64,000 nucleotides of DNA from the NCBI GenBank assembly GCA_015680685.1, contig MNCI01000556.1, positions 151,118 through 215,117 on the forward strand, written 5' to 3'. Below are positions 1-10,958 of the stretch, piece after piece; positions within the stretch are counted from its first letter, which is position 1, and each line of letters starts with the position of its first letter. The translations under genes were made by a program, and so were the position numbers. The stretch is from Gnetum montanum (taxonomy: Eukaryota; Streptophyta; Gnetopsida; Gnetales; Gnetaceae). The notes beneath the pieces are model-generated. The model was not told where the DNA came from, did no database searches, and worked only from the letters and a program-made list of their open reading frames with translations.

Positions 1-412
1 CCACAGAGCTAAAATTAACCCTGAGTGGTGACTGCGTCGTTTAAGGTGGAGGGCCTCGAGGAAGAAACGTGGCAGGTTAACCTGGGTGCCTTCCTTCAAG
101 CACCACAGGAAAGTAAAATGCAGCCCCTGGAGCTTGGAAACATTACCCGACTGGACAAAAAAGCATTCCACCAAGGCAGCAGCATGAGCCCAGAGGCGCG
201 AGAGGGAAGTCCGAGGGACCTGATGGCTTTGCGTTCTCAAGGAAAGCCCCTCGAAGAAGGTCGTAGAGTTATGGAGGCCGCGGGAGGTCGACAGGATGAC
301 CTCCCCAGCAGTCGGGACCCCCAGGTAGTTGGCCAGGGCGGCTTCCGTGAGGTGAATTTCTTGGCCTTGAAAGTAGGTCTGATCCCCGTGCCAGTTAGTA
401 AAGAATGAATTG
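1..412 (-). CDS. Partial open frame of a plant transposon-type protein, runs off the window
   Basis: Read on the minus strand, about 136 codons are free of stops from 412 down to base 1, which is unusual here. No start codon was chosen: the frame stays open above 412 and the 3' end is outside the window. It includes the stretch FQGQEIHLTEAALANYLGVP, of the form 'gxxIxLTExxxAxxLGvPtxGE'. I know this form from the putative plant transposon protein domain and from gag-like proteins of plant retroelements (family recall, not a search). Base composition is clearly more GC-rich than the rest of the window. It lies just downstream of LINE remnants on the same strand, so it may be an appended module or a separate insertion. 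No function can be assigned. Confidence 0.45.
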
Positions 413-554
413 TCAGGAAGGTCAGGGTCCCCCGACCAGCCTCTGCAGCAGGGTGGCCCAGCTGCATTGGCAGACCATCCTCCACAGCTCCTCATCATCC
501 TGGTAGACAGCGCAGTTAGGTTTGTACGTTGGTGTCTTCCCCATGGTGTCCGCA

Positions 555-940
555 ATCTCACGCCACGCTCTACAGGTCCGCTGGATAAGTTGCTGGGGGG
601 GGTAGCCGCCTGTGCAAAGACCGTGCAATTCCATGCCTTCCAGGCGTGCCATAACAATAGCACCGATCAAGAGTCACCAGTAAAATGCCGCGGGGGAGGG
701 GGGGCATTCTGCATGCGTGCCAAGTGGCGATCATGCAGGGGCAGTCGTAGACGAAGTGGTTGAGGGTTTCAGGGCTAAGGCCACAGGGCGGACACGTGGT
801 GTCATGCGTGATGTCGCGCTGCTACAGTACAGCACGCATGGGGAGTGCAGCAGATTTGATCAGCCAAAGAAAGATTTTGACTTTCTTGGGGAGCCGCCCG
901 TGCTAGATCGCCAGCCAACCATCCTCCGGGGGGATATTTA
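555..940 (-). pseudogene. LINE reverse transcriptase, C-terminal zinc-binding domain (zf-RVT), broken
   Basis: The minus strand from about 935 to 560 reads as the domain that ends plant non-LTR retrotransposon polyproteins: the signature LPKKVKIFLWLI, then a cysteine pair (CPPC), then the H and C of HFVYDC, then W of ATWHA. A 'WHAWKAWN' segment follows, as in plant LINEs. At least three TAG stops interrupt it and the frame shifts below about 560, where a second frame with DDEELW and LLQRLVGGP looks coding. The upstream RT and endonuclease are missing, so this is a truncated copy, or it is cut by the composition boundary near 1.1 kb. The LINE assignment is firm; the exact limits are not. Confidence 0.72.
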
Positions 941-1213
941 TGGGTCAGGATGGTGCGTGGCTCGAGGTGGATCCAGTTCAGGCTTAGCATCCTCCGCACG
1001 TGTCGACAAATGGACATCCAAGGCCTCGAAACACGTGATCCAGGCAGCCAAAGCGTGTATTTCTGGTGGGCGATGCGGGCCCACTGGACTTTTTGTGTTT
1101 AAACATGCACTATTTATGTTTAAGTGAATACCATTAATATTATTAAGGTCGATATCATTCTCGCTATACATAAAATTATAAAATCACATTGACATTTTAT
1201 TTCATATTGCAAA
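941..1213. other. Composition boundary between GC-rich LINE block and AT-rich gypsy element
   Basis: GC content drops abruptly near 1,110-1,140. Nothing coding is recognised in this stretch. The 5' LTR and primer-binding site expected upstream of the gypsy gag are absent, so the LINE/transposon block probably replaced or interrupted them. Confidence 0.4.
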
Positions 1214-3400
1214 ATGTCTTCTTCTTCTCATAAGCGCAAAGATGTCAAACTGCCAGTCTCATAGGAGTGCAAAGTGTTATATACTCATCTAGATGAGTAT
1301 GACTTCACCTTCATCCTACATCAAGATGAATAGCTACGATTGCATGATATGGAGGGAAACATCCTCTTGTCCCCTAATTAATCTATGGTTGGGATGCTAT
1401 TTCAAACCCTTAAGAAGTTGGACATCATAGATCTTCACGAGGAGTACATTGTGAATGGTTATGATACTTGGAATTACTATCCCACTAAAACACGATGCAA
1501 ATGAGATCAATGTTAGGAGAAGCTCCATGAGGCTATGAAGGAAAAACATTTTACTAATCCCTTGTTCCTACTAGATCATGATGACAATGAGGATCCTCTC
1601 TTTTAAGGTTCTCAACATGAAGATTCTCCATCCCCTGTTATTGGTGATGAGGATGCGACCTTGAACCTATGATCACTATTCATAAATTAGGTTTAGGAAA
1701 AAGTGATAGTCAAGGTAGGGACTCAGGGAAACATCACAATAGAAATGTATCTAAGGATGGTGGTTGTAATAAGTTAAAAAGTGATGGTAGACACTATGGT
1801 GGTGGTGGTAGTCCACCTTCTTTTTCATCCTCTTCATCCAATTCCAAACATTCCTCTTCATCTACTAGTTCTCATAGAAGCCACCATCGAAATGATCATG
1901 ATGAAGTTGATCAACAAGACAACAATGATTGTGAAGGCCACTAAGACTGAAGGGATGGCTAAAATCATCATCAATGCAGTAATGATGATGAACCTCTATT
2001 GGCAACTCGAAGTATGTTCAACATTGCAAAGGTAGTTAGAATTCCAACTATGCATGTGAAAGACAGTTAGATCAAGTGCCTAGACATGAATAATATCCCA
2101 AGATTTGAGGGGGGATACAACTTTGATCCACAGACATATCTACAAGCTTTCCATGATGCTTGTGTCTTACATAACATAGAAAATGAATGGCAAAAACTCA
2201 AGCTTTTCCCTAGGACACTCATCAAGAAAGTTGAAAGCTAGTACTAGTCCTTAGAACCAGAATTCATTTGCCAATGGAGTACCATGTTAGAGTTATTTAA
2301 TAATAAATACCAGACATACTCTAGAGTGTCTAATCTAGTTGCATAGGTGTCCTAGCCATGGATACTCTCAACTTGATCAACTTCATCATATCATAGATGG
2401 GTTGTGGTCTGAAATAAGAAAAACCCTTAGCATCTATGCCCAAAGGAGATTGATAGAGTTAAGCATCCATCAAATCTAAAAGTTAATTGAGTAGGTAGCC
2501 AAGGAGGAGGGAGAATTGAGAAAGCAAGAAAGTGGAGAGGAATACAACAAGGACCCTTCTATCCGCAACAGGGAGGTTCGATTTTGTGATAGTGAGGATG
2601 AGTTAACTAGAGATGAGGTGGTTAACCAAAAAACCTTGCCACTCTAGAAATTCTAATTTGAAATCATGACTAAGGTTGACTAATTATGAAACTCTATGGA
2701 CAATAAGTTTCAGGTTGTCTTAAAAATTACTAAAGAGTCCAAGGAGCAAATTGCTAAGCATAAGCACTAGAGACATAAGGAAGTTGAATGAGCCATATCT
2801 AAGGGTAAGGGTAAAATGGCTATGATAGAGATGGTTGCGAATAGTGACTCAGATGATGATGGTGGGTGTGACGTCTACCAGTATGAACATCTTAAGGAAT
2901 GTTACCCAATTATGTCACACTTGCAAGAATTTAGGATGTATGTCTTACATTCACAACTTGCACAAAGGCAAACACCCAAAAGATTTCCTTATCCACAAGG
3001 CAACTCTCAATAGTTCCACCAACCATAGCAGTACTATCCAAGTGGAACTACACCGCAATCCTACGAATTGTACCAACAATGACAACAATCATAATCGTGG
3101 ATGTTGGCACCTCCAAGATAGCAATACCCTTGCTGGCAACCAAATCCCTATGGTTACTATGTTCAACAACCTTCATCTCCATGGGACTCCTTTGGTCATG
3201 TTGTTGCTTACCAACCTCACCACTATCCTCCTAAAGTGTACCAATCGCCCTATCCAAGAAGGGATTCCACCTACTATCCTCATGCTTCTCCTATTCCTAC
3301 ACCTACTACTTCGTCTTCTACATAGCTATCACCTGCTCCATCCATGCAAGGTGAATTACCTACCCAACCACAATAAAGAAATGCTACAAGGGTAGTTAAT
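1214..3400 (+). pseudogene. gag pseudogene of gypsy element 1
   Basis: I start at the ATG at 1,214 (MSSSSHKRKD) because the N-terminal block resembles the gag starting at 61,924. Both contain a 'VxYxHxxxYxFTFIxHQD-like' segment followed by 'DMxGNI'. The retrotransposon gag core is at about 2,080-2,310: NNIPRFEGGYNFDPQTYLQ, then AFHDACVLHNIENEW. A low-complexity Ser/His-rich tract lies at 1,800-1,920, and the 3' part (2,800-3,400) is frameshifted and Asn/Pro/Tyr-rich. Many TAG, TAA and TGA stops interrupt it, several where the family has Q or W. No zinc knuckle is recognisable. It would encode the particle structural protein; here it is dead. Confidence 0.75.
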
Positions 3401-3586
3401 CTGTAACTAGTTAACCAACCAAGCAAGTCAAAATCACAATCAAAGAAAAGATCTTTCTTTCAACATTGCAGTCCACCAAAGCCCTTAGACACATTAGTGG
3501 TTGGTAACCTTACTCCTCCACCTTCCTCTATCTCACCTTTATCTGAGTCCCCTTCAAAAAAAAATCCCTCTTGAATCCATATTGTA

Positions 3587-4033
3587 ATGTTGACCCATGT
3601 TGTATCTAATTGGATTCAAGTTGGTAACCTACCTAGGAAGTTAGCTGATCTTGGGAGTCCCCTAGTATATTTTCAAATTACTGGGAATGAGCCTTGTAAA
3701 GCTCTTCTTGACTCTGGTTCCAATGTTAATTTGATCTTGCATGAGATGTACACGATGTGGAACCTTCCTCTCTTGAAGAAGAGTAGCATCCAGCTGGAAT
3801 TGATAGACCATTCCATCACTATTTCATTGGAACTAGTAGAGGACATCGTAACCATCATTTGTAGGTGGTCATATCCCATCAACTTCCTAGTAATCAAGAT
3901 GAAGAACTACAAGGGGGGCTTTCCAACTATTATGAGAAGGGCATGGTTAAGCACTATTGATGCCAAAATGGGAATTAGAGATCTTTCCTTAGAGATATCT
4001 AAAGAAAATGAATTTGGAAAGATCGAGAACTAG
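3587..4033 (+). pseudogene. Aspartic protease domain of gypsy element 1
   Basis: This 148-codon open stretch is the best preserved protein segment of the element. It carries the retropepsin-like active site ALLDSGSNVNLI (D-S-G) at about residues 39-50. After it come 'ELIDHSIT' and 'VEDIV', and a degenerate flap/ILG region (FPTIMRRAWL, where the family has IxLGRPFL). The loss of the LGRP glycine suggests it is not functional. It lies between gag and RT, as expected for Ty3/gypsy. The ATG used is simply the first in the open stretch; the mature domain starts around LGSPLVYFQI. Confidence 0.75.
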
Positions 4034-4529
4034 AGGGTTCCATGTATCACATATAGTGATTCAGGGTGCCATTGTGTGTAGAAGTTATGGTTAGTGAAGT
4101 GAACATCTATCTCTACATGCAAGTAGTGTGCACTAGAAGTTGAAATTCAAAAATGTCTGTATGCGACAGCCACAAAAAAAGTAGGTACCCAGTGGATGAC
4201 AACTGACTCTAATAGCAGTACATTATGCATGGAACCTACTAAGAGCCTAATGTATGAATATGTTACAAGTATAGATGAACTCAAGAAAGTTCATCATTAG
4301 CTCTTTGAAGGAGTAAATGATAATGTTAATTGGAGAGAGTTGGAGATTCCAAACAATTTTAAACAAGAACCCCTTGAATTAAAGATACTACTAGTTAGAA
4401 TGGAGTATGTGTTCTTGAAAAATGGAAGGCTAGTCATTATTAATGCCAAGATTCTTGAAAAACAAAAGAAAATGTTGATGAAGGTTGTGAAGAAATGATC
4501 AGTAGCCTTTCTGGTCATATTCCAATCTC

Positions 4530-5040
4530 ACTAGTATAGATCCAAGAATATGCTAGCACCAAATATACACTGACCCCATTGTTAAGCTGAAACAACAACT
4601 GCAGCAACCTTTGAATCCCAAAAAGCAGATTATCAAAGAGGAGATTGAACAACTCCTTAAGGTGGGATTTCTCTACCCCATCACAAATAGTAAGTGGGTC
4701 TGTCCACTCATGATCATGCCCAAGAAAGGTGGCAAATGGTGGGTGTGCATTGACTTCTGGCTGCTCAATATGGAAACTTTCAAAGATCATTTTCCATTGC
4801 CTTTGGTTGACCAAGTGTTGGACATCATTTCTAAGCATAGCTATTATAGCTTTCTAGATGGTTATAGTGGCTATAACCAAATTTGGATTGCACCAAAGAA
4901 CCAAGCGAAGACAACTTTCACAAGTCCTTAGGGGACTTTTGCTTACCGTCAGACGCCATTTGGTCTATGTAATGCCCCAACCACATTTCAATGATTAGTA
5001 TTTAGCATTTTCCAACAAGAAATTCATAGTGGGGGGCACC
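4530..5040 (+). pseudogene. Reverse transcriptase of gypsy element 1, catalytic palm deleted
   Basis: Clear RT blocks are present: EEIEQLLKVGFLYPITNSKW, then CIDFWLLNMETFKDHFPLP, then the first catalytic aspartate in FLDGYSGYNQI, then FAYRQTPFGLCNAPTTF after a TAG where the family has W. Directly after 'FQxLVFSIFQQEI' the frame jumps at about 5,025-5,035 to the later block 'HHISKVGIKVDLKKI'. The segment that should contain the YxDD motif is therefore missing, by an internal deletion of roughly 60 codons (estimate from the family layout). The enzyme cannot have been functional after that event. Confidence 0.82.
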
Positions 5041-5695
5041 ATATCTCAAAAGTAGGAATCAAGGTGGACCTTAAAAAAATAAGAGTCATCTAAGGAATAA
5101 CCCATCAACCAGAAACAATTAAAGATGTGTGATCATTCCTTGGTCATACTAGCTACTACTGATGCTTCATCGAGAATTTTTCCAAAATTTCCAAGTCATT
5201 GGTTGAATTAACAAAAAACGATGCATCGTTTTTCTAGACCCCTACATGTGAATTAGCATTTCAACAACTAAATAAAAAGCTTGTTGAAACCCCAATTCTA
5301 CAAGCATCTAATTTGTCTAGACTGTTTCATCTAATGACGGATGCATCAAATTATGCTTTGGGGATAGTGCTTAGGCAGTTGGATGATTAAAAACATCCAT
5401 ATTACATTCACTATGCAAGCCAAAGTATTGTAACTACACAACTGAACTACACCACCACAAAAAAGAAATTGATGGTAGTGGTGTTCGCATTAGAAAAGTT
5501 TAGGCACTATGTGCTTGGCTATAAAGTGTTCATGCATACAAATCATAACTCCATCTAGTTTCTAATGAATAAACCAATGGTGAGCCCCCATTTCATATGA
5601 TGGCACATGATTTTACAAGAGTTTGATCTCACGATGGTAGATCGAAAAGGTATGGAAAATGTGATCGCTAATCATTTATCATGGCTAAGATGGGA
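5041..5695 (+). pseudogene. RNase H domain of gypsy element 1
   Basis: It continues the RT frame with the connection block (SFLGHTSYY, then IENFSKISKSLVELT). The Ty3-type RNase H follows: LMTDASNYALGIVL, with the catalytic aspartate in TDAS, then TTKKKLMVVVFALEKFRHYV, then MVDRKGMENVIANHLSWL. The family usually has 'TExEllAvVFAxeKfR'; the catalytic glutamate position reads K here. Stops at 5,130, 5,160, 5,237 and 5,600 sit where the family has R, R, W and R, consistent with C-to-T or G-to-A changes. There is a single RNase H, unlike the Tat element in this window. Confidence 0.78.
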
Positions 5696-5929
5696 TGACA
5701 AGGAGAAAGAGAGTCACTTATCTGATCAGTTCCCTAATGAATCTCTCATTGCATAGACTATTAATGCACAAATGTCTGATGAACCAAAATGGTATGACAC
5801 CATCCTCACTTGTCTGCTCAAGCAAGAACTGGCACAAGGGTTGGACACCAGAAGGAAACAATAGTTTTTTTACTAGGATGCTCATGAAGGCTAGTGTTGG
5901 GGCCATTATGCTAGGAGACACATAGCCAT

Positions 5930-6930
5930 AAAAATCCTCATTCTGGGATATTATTGACCAATAATCTTCAAGGATTTCCACCAATTTGTCCATGCTTATG
6001 ATCGTTGTTAGAGGAACGGTGGAATGATAGCTTGAATAGAGGGGCCACAACAATGGATTTAGCCTCTTGAGTCATCCGACATTTGGGGCATTGATGCATG
6101 GGTCCCATTGCACCTTTTTCAAATGGAAAGTTATATATCATAGTTGTAGTTTATTATTGCACTAAGTGTGCAAAAGTAGAAATCATCACTGACTATACAT
6201 CTACTACTGCTGCTTGGTTTGTACAAAAAAATATCATAAATAGGTTTGGTGTTCCTAATGCATTGATTTTTGATAATGAAACTCATTTTACAGGTGCCAC
6301 TTTCTGAAAACTTATGTAACACTTGGGGGTTGAGCACAAACTCACAACACCATATTACCCCCAAGCCAATAGTCAAGCTGAGGTCACTAATTGAGAGATT
6401 ACAAAAATTCTAACATGCACTGTTAGCAAATACTAAAGGAACTAGAGCACCAAATTAAATGATGCCCTTTGGGCCTATCGCTTCACATGGAAGCTTCCCA
6501 CAGGCTATTCTCCCTATGAACTCATGTACGGAAAATTACCAACACTACCCATCTAATCCAAGCTCTATACACTCTCTACAGCTTGTGACCTTAACTTGAA
6601 TCTAAGTTTAGCATAGAATGAATGATTAATGAACCTCAACTTACTATATGAAAATTTTTTAAAGGCCCTATCATCCAATAGAACACATAATGCATTCAAT
6701 AAGAAACGTCATGACCTCAAAATAAGAAAAGTCAAGTTTCAACTAGGAGACAAGGCCCTCTACTAGAATCCTGCACATGTACCACAATGAACCAAATTTC
6801 AAATGTTGTGGGAAGGACATTACATTAATGATGAGACTTTTCCATCTAGGGCCATGATTATCTATAAACCTAACAACTGAAATAAGAAACACTTAGTCAA
6901 CACCCAATAATTAAAGCCTTTCCATGAACC
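5930..6930 (+). pseudogene. Integrase of gypsy element 1
   Basis: Recognisable segments in order are: a zinc-finger remnant near 5,950-6,010; the core start 'SSDIWGIDAW'; YYCTKCAKVEII; INRFGVPNALIFDNETHF with the second catalytic D in FDNETHF (about 6,270); and LTTPYYPQANSQAEVTN with the catalytic E at about 6,380. The C-terminal part has 'DALWAYRFTWKLPTGYSPYELMYGK' split by no stop, then 'RKVKFQLGDKALY' (6,728-6,766). Several stops and frame changes break it. The aspartate and glutamate of the triad are still readable, so decay is by truncation, not by loss of the catalytic residues. Confidence 0.75.
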
Positions 6931-7014
6931 CAAGCCAACCAACTCAATAGACACCTTGCTAGATAACAAACCATGCTCAATCTTTTGGATATCTCCATTC
7001 CAACTTAGTCATGG

Positions 7015-9019
7015 GGGAGATGGCCATCCATACTAATACTTTACATGGGTCCTTAGTCTTTTAACTCTTTTGTTTTACACATTTTTGATTTTACAACTTT
7101 TTGTTTTCATATTCTTTGTTTTACATCTCTTTGTTTTTCAGGTTATTGATTTTTTCTAAGATTTTGTTTTACACCATTGTTAGTATATTTAATATTTCTT
7201 GAAAACTCTTTTACTCTCTTTTATATTCTCTTATGTTGGTGTGATTATCTACTCTTTTTGCTGATAAGGTGCCAGGTACAATGGTAATGTACTACCCAAT
7301 GGTGGTATGTTTCATTTCTAATTTGATTGTTAATGTCTAGTTTCTAACTTTGAATGTCACTACTAACAACTGGGACATGGTTTCTTTTCATGTAACAGGC
7401 AGTAAGTCCATATCATCCACCCATCCACATACTCTATGGTTTTCCTTATTTTGGAAATGTGCAGTCCCTTTTTCTTTAATGCAACCTTAATAAATTGGTG
7501 ACTTGTGTAGTTTCCATAATTGAGAACGAATCAAAGGTTTGAATAGGGTGTGGCTTCAAGGGGATGCGAGATTCTTCATGATTTTCTATTTTCCTATGTG
7601 TAGGAGTGCTCTTGTGAGCTTCTCACTGTTCTATGTCATTCCATAACAAGAAGTTGAATAAGTCCTTGCATGGTATGATCCTTATCAAAAAAATAAAAAA
7701 TAAAAATAAAGAAAAAGGATGAGGATTCAAATCATACCCCTTGGACAAAATAAATGCAAAAATGCATGGACCTTTGTATGGTGTGGTTTCCATTAAAAAA
7801 AATGAAAATTCAAAGCACACCTATTAGACCAAATAAAAGGGCTACAAGCACTGGCTATGGGACTTATCTTGTCTCCTCTAACTAAGGCCCTTTCTCACTT
7901 TCTACTTTCTCTCCAATTTGGAATGTTGGTTATTTTGTGGGAGCATTCTTGTGTCCTAGGGGATGGACTAGTCTTAGAATGTTGATGCGAAGTCACTGAA
8001 TGTTTTGGTCTACACTAAGGATGGATCCTATCGAGTCATTTAATCATGAAGTCCATAAGGAACTTCATGTGACCATAATTAGGAACTCCATTCCATTTTC
8101 TCTCTCATCCATCTATGCTTTTCAGGCCTCACCTCATTGCCGATTTCATGTTTTGATTCAATATTCTAGTTTGATGTGCTAAGTTTCTTAGTCAATTACT
8201 TCTAGGTTTTTGTACTTAACTTTCCGTAATCATTAATCATCCATGATGCCCAGACTCCTTGGTTTGAAGTTTTGCAAGGGCATAAAAGGCCTATGCTTGC
8301 TTTGGGAAGGACCCACTTGCATATCTTTTAGTTTGGTTAAGTTCTTTATCCTTAGACATTGTTACAATAAAACTCTTTTTATTTACCCCATCCATGCCAT
8401 CCAATTGTATGTATCTTCCCAATTATTTTTAGTTAATTTCTTTTTTTATTGTTGTGAATTTCTATACCCTCTTTCCAGTATTCCTTGTGTTAAGCTTTTT
8501 CTAAATTTTACAGACTGCTTCTCTTACTTAACCCATTTGTTAGTCTTCCCACTAACATTATCAAGCAACCAATCTATCACAATCAAAAATTGGCTAGATA
8601 AAATCACTAATAAGACAAGGTATTTAACTACTATATGTTACACTTTATATACTAATCCTTGATTTTTTTGTGATTGCAGTGGGGAGCATGAACTGGAAGA
8701 GGGACTGTCCTCACCAAGGAGGATGCAACAATATTACTCATGGGAGATTGTTCATGACTGCTGGATCTTTTTTTCCTCTCCTTCATTCTTCTATTGCCAA
8801 GAGGGATTGGATGTTCATTAGATCCAAGGGTGTTCTTTCCTATTGTCATGAACATCCAAGTTTGTACACAATTGTAATGTTGTATGCTTGGGCACTTCTA
8901 TATTTGTCTGTTTCCTCAATGTCATTTTGCATGTCAAGTCAAACATTCCATCCCTCCTAATATATTTTGTAAGGAACTTGTTTCTCTCCTTCTGTACTTG
9001 AGGATGATTTTTTATTCAA
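7015..9019 (+). other. 3' non-coding region of element 1, between integrase and LTR
   Basis: About 2 kb without a recognisable protein. It is T-rich on the plus strand with several oligo-T/TTTTG tracts (7,060-7,230). A long region between integrase and 3' LTR is usual for Athila-like elements, where an env-like ORF may sit. The plus-strand open stretch at 8,243-8,662 is hydrophobic but I see no env motif. Just before the LTR stands CTTGAGGATGA (8,997-9,007). This box also precedes the LTR at 60.86 kb, and is likely part of the polypurine-tract context. Confidence 0.5.
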
Positions 9020-9886
9020 TCATGGGAATATGAGGAATCATGTTTTTCATATGCTTTGATATCAAAGCAATCGCGATATCAAGTATGCAATATCACATCC
9101 CAAGATGTGATATCATGTATTTGATATTGCAAGGTTATTCCTGGGTCTATAAATACAGCCCCTTGGGCACATGATTGGTAGTAGTCTTTGGTAGACAAGT
9201 AGCAAAACTCTTGTAGTTTGTTCATTTGAGAGTTAGAATATTTTTCAAGTGCCCACAGTAGGAGGTCTAAGCATGAATAGATCTTTATTTAAGCACTGAT
9301 GTACTTGAACACATCATTGTGTTGGCAATAAAGATGAGCTCTTTGATTCATTCTTGCAGCACTTGAGACTTTCTTTCTTATGCATCTATATATTGTGATT
9401 TCATGAAGTTTACATTAATGTTATTCATGCAAAAATTAATTTTGATTAATTAAGAAACTCATTAAAATACACAAGCATGACCCCTTTCGAACATACATAT
9501 AACACTTGGTAGCTCAAAACAATTAGCGTTTGACAACCCAGCAATGTTTACACAAAGTTTAGGATGTGTTCGAGAAGTGGGAACAATTACTTATGTTAGG
9601 ATAGATTAGATCATAGTTTACTTAACACTTGATTACTCTCACTTTTATTCTTGTTTTAGGCAAGAAAATTGATAAAACACAAAATAATAAAAATCTTATG
9701 CCTCAATCACACTTAACCATACAATTGCACTTCACAAGTGGGACTAGGAAGACAACAAATGGACAAGACACACCCTTTGTTTAGCTCTAGTGTACTTGGT
9801 AATTAAATTCTATGGAATTCAACCAGATCACACGTGAACGCCTATGATTCATATCGTTGGGCATAGGGGTACCTTGCCACTCATCA
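9020..9886 (+). repeat. 3' LTR of element 1
   Basis: It is homologous to the LTRs at 59.8, 60.9 and 55.6 kb (the last inverted). The start is placed at the TCATGGGAATATGAGG equivalent of TGTGAGGGTATGATAAAT. The end is at GCCACTCATCA (9,886), matching CACTGCTCATCA at 61,781 and the reverse complement at 10,704. A perfect dyad lies at 9,090-9,113 and a TATA box (CTATAAATA) at 9,147-9,155. AATAAAGAT near 9,325 may serve polyadenylation. The next base starts minus-strand gag, so the LTR end marks an insertion point. The partner target duplication lies off-window. Confidence 0.75.
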
Positions 9887-10578
9887 CACTTTCAATGTTA
9901 TATAAGGCATAGGCATCATGGAAGGCTTATAAATGATGTTATGGATCTAAGTCATGGCCTCCTATAAATTTAGGGATATTATTTATATCAAGCCTTGTTA
10001 GGTGACTTTCCCTATGATGCCTGTGGGATATCTTAACTACCTCTATGATTTGCATCAAGCTCTTAGTGGCCAACAAGGATTCATCATCATTAAACATGTC
10101 ATGATGAAAATTTCTATTTCTACTTGCTTGACTGTGATGATTTTACCTATGTTCATTTTGATGTCTTTGATTTTTCCTATGGTTTCAATTCCTATGTTTA
10201 TTTCAATGCCAATGATAAGCTTGGTCTCTATACCTACATTCATCTTCATTAGAACTATACATTGAAGAGGAAGAGGAAGATAAGGGACTAGGGGGATTGT
10301 CGTGGCTTCTATGGTGTTCCCACAGTCCCTTAATTTATCTTTTCTAGGTTTTGAGAAGGTCCTAGGCCTTAAGGCCTCCCCTAGTCTAGGAATTCATCTC
10401 CTCTAGGGTTATCTTCCTTAGGTGAATGTAGTCTTTAAGTGTCATCAAGGTGGTCATGAACATATGAAACCCCTGCATGAGGTTGGTCACTCCAATTTTC
10501 TTCATCATATATCTTGTTAGTTCTCCAATGAACACTTTCACTATACAATGCATTATCACCTCCTTGTGAAAAAGACAT
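9887..10578 (-). pseudogene. 5' part of a gag pseudogene, same family as element 1 (element 2)
   Basis: Minus-strand start at the ATG at 10,578 (MSFSQGGDNALYSE). The segment KIYDEENW then SYVHDHL matches the start of the 61.9-kb gag, and 'NNIPKFIGGHDLDP' then 'AFHDAYALYNIES' matches the gag cores of the other two copies. It ends exactly where the plus-strand LTR of element 1 ends (9,886), so element 1 most likely inserted into this gag. Stops are frequent. Confidence 0.72.
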
Positions 10579-10683
10579 TATTGTTGGTTAATGGTGTGTG
10601 TGACTTAATATTTTTTGAAAGATATATTGTTAATGCATTTACAATGATCATGTATAATATAACTAGTCTAGATAACTAGCATC

Positions 10684-10703
10684 ATCCCCGACAACAACGC
10701 CAA
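10684..10703 (-). other. Primer-binding site of element 2
   Basis: The reverse complement is TTGGCGTTGTTGTCGGGGAT, directly adjoining the LTR end. It differs from the Athila-type sequence TGGCGCCGTTGCCGGGGA by three C-to-T changes. Position and sequence together make this a confident call. Confidence 0.75.
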
Positions 10704-10945
10704 TGATGAGCAGCGAGGTACCCCTATGCCCAATCACAAAAATCATAAGCGTTCATGCATGATCCAATTAAATTTTATGGATAGGACTAGTTGTGCATCT
10801 AAATCATCATACCTTGATCGCAGTTCACTGTCTTCCCACTTAGACTAGTGGTAGCTTTGTCACGTATGGTTTAGTCCAAAGTGAGACATATGATGATTGA
10901 TGTTGTTTGGCCCTAAGCTACTCCTAATGACTAGCTTATATATAT
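10704..10945 (-). repeat. 5' LTR of element 2, truncated
   Basis: It begins TGATGAGCAGCGAGGTACCCC on the plus strand, the reverse complement of the LTR end of this family. Homology is followable to the TA-rich tract at about 10,936, where a MITE begins. I do not recognise the U3 part beyond the MITE. Confidence 0.65.
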
Positions 10946-10958
10946 ATATATATATATA

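Larger units (their letters stand above)
1200..9886 (+). mobile_element. Decayed Ty3/gypsy retrotransposon (element 1), Athila-like by family features, 5' LTR missing
   Basis: Domain order on the plus strand is gag, aspartic protease, reverse transcriptase, RNase H, integrase, about 2 kb of non-coding sequence, then a 3' LTR ending at 9,886. RNase H before integrase places it in Ty3/gypsy. Related copies at 10.7 and 61.8 kb carry a primer-binding site close to TGGCGCCGTTGCCGGGGA, the type I associate with Athila-like elements. All frames contain many stops and RT has an internal deletion, so it cannot be active. The missing left LTR lies off-window or was lost. Confidence 0.8.

Noticed and set aside
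8243-8662. env-like ORF of element 1
   Set aside because: Hydrophobic but without a signal peptide, coiled coil or cleavage motif; T-rich composition alone explains it.
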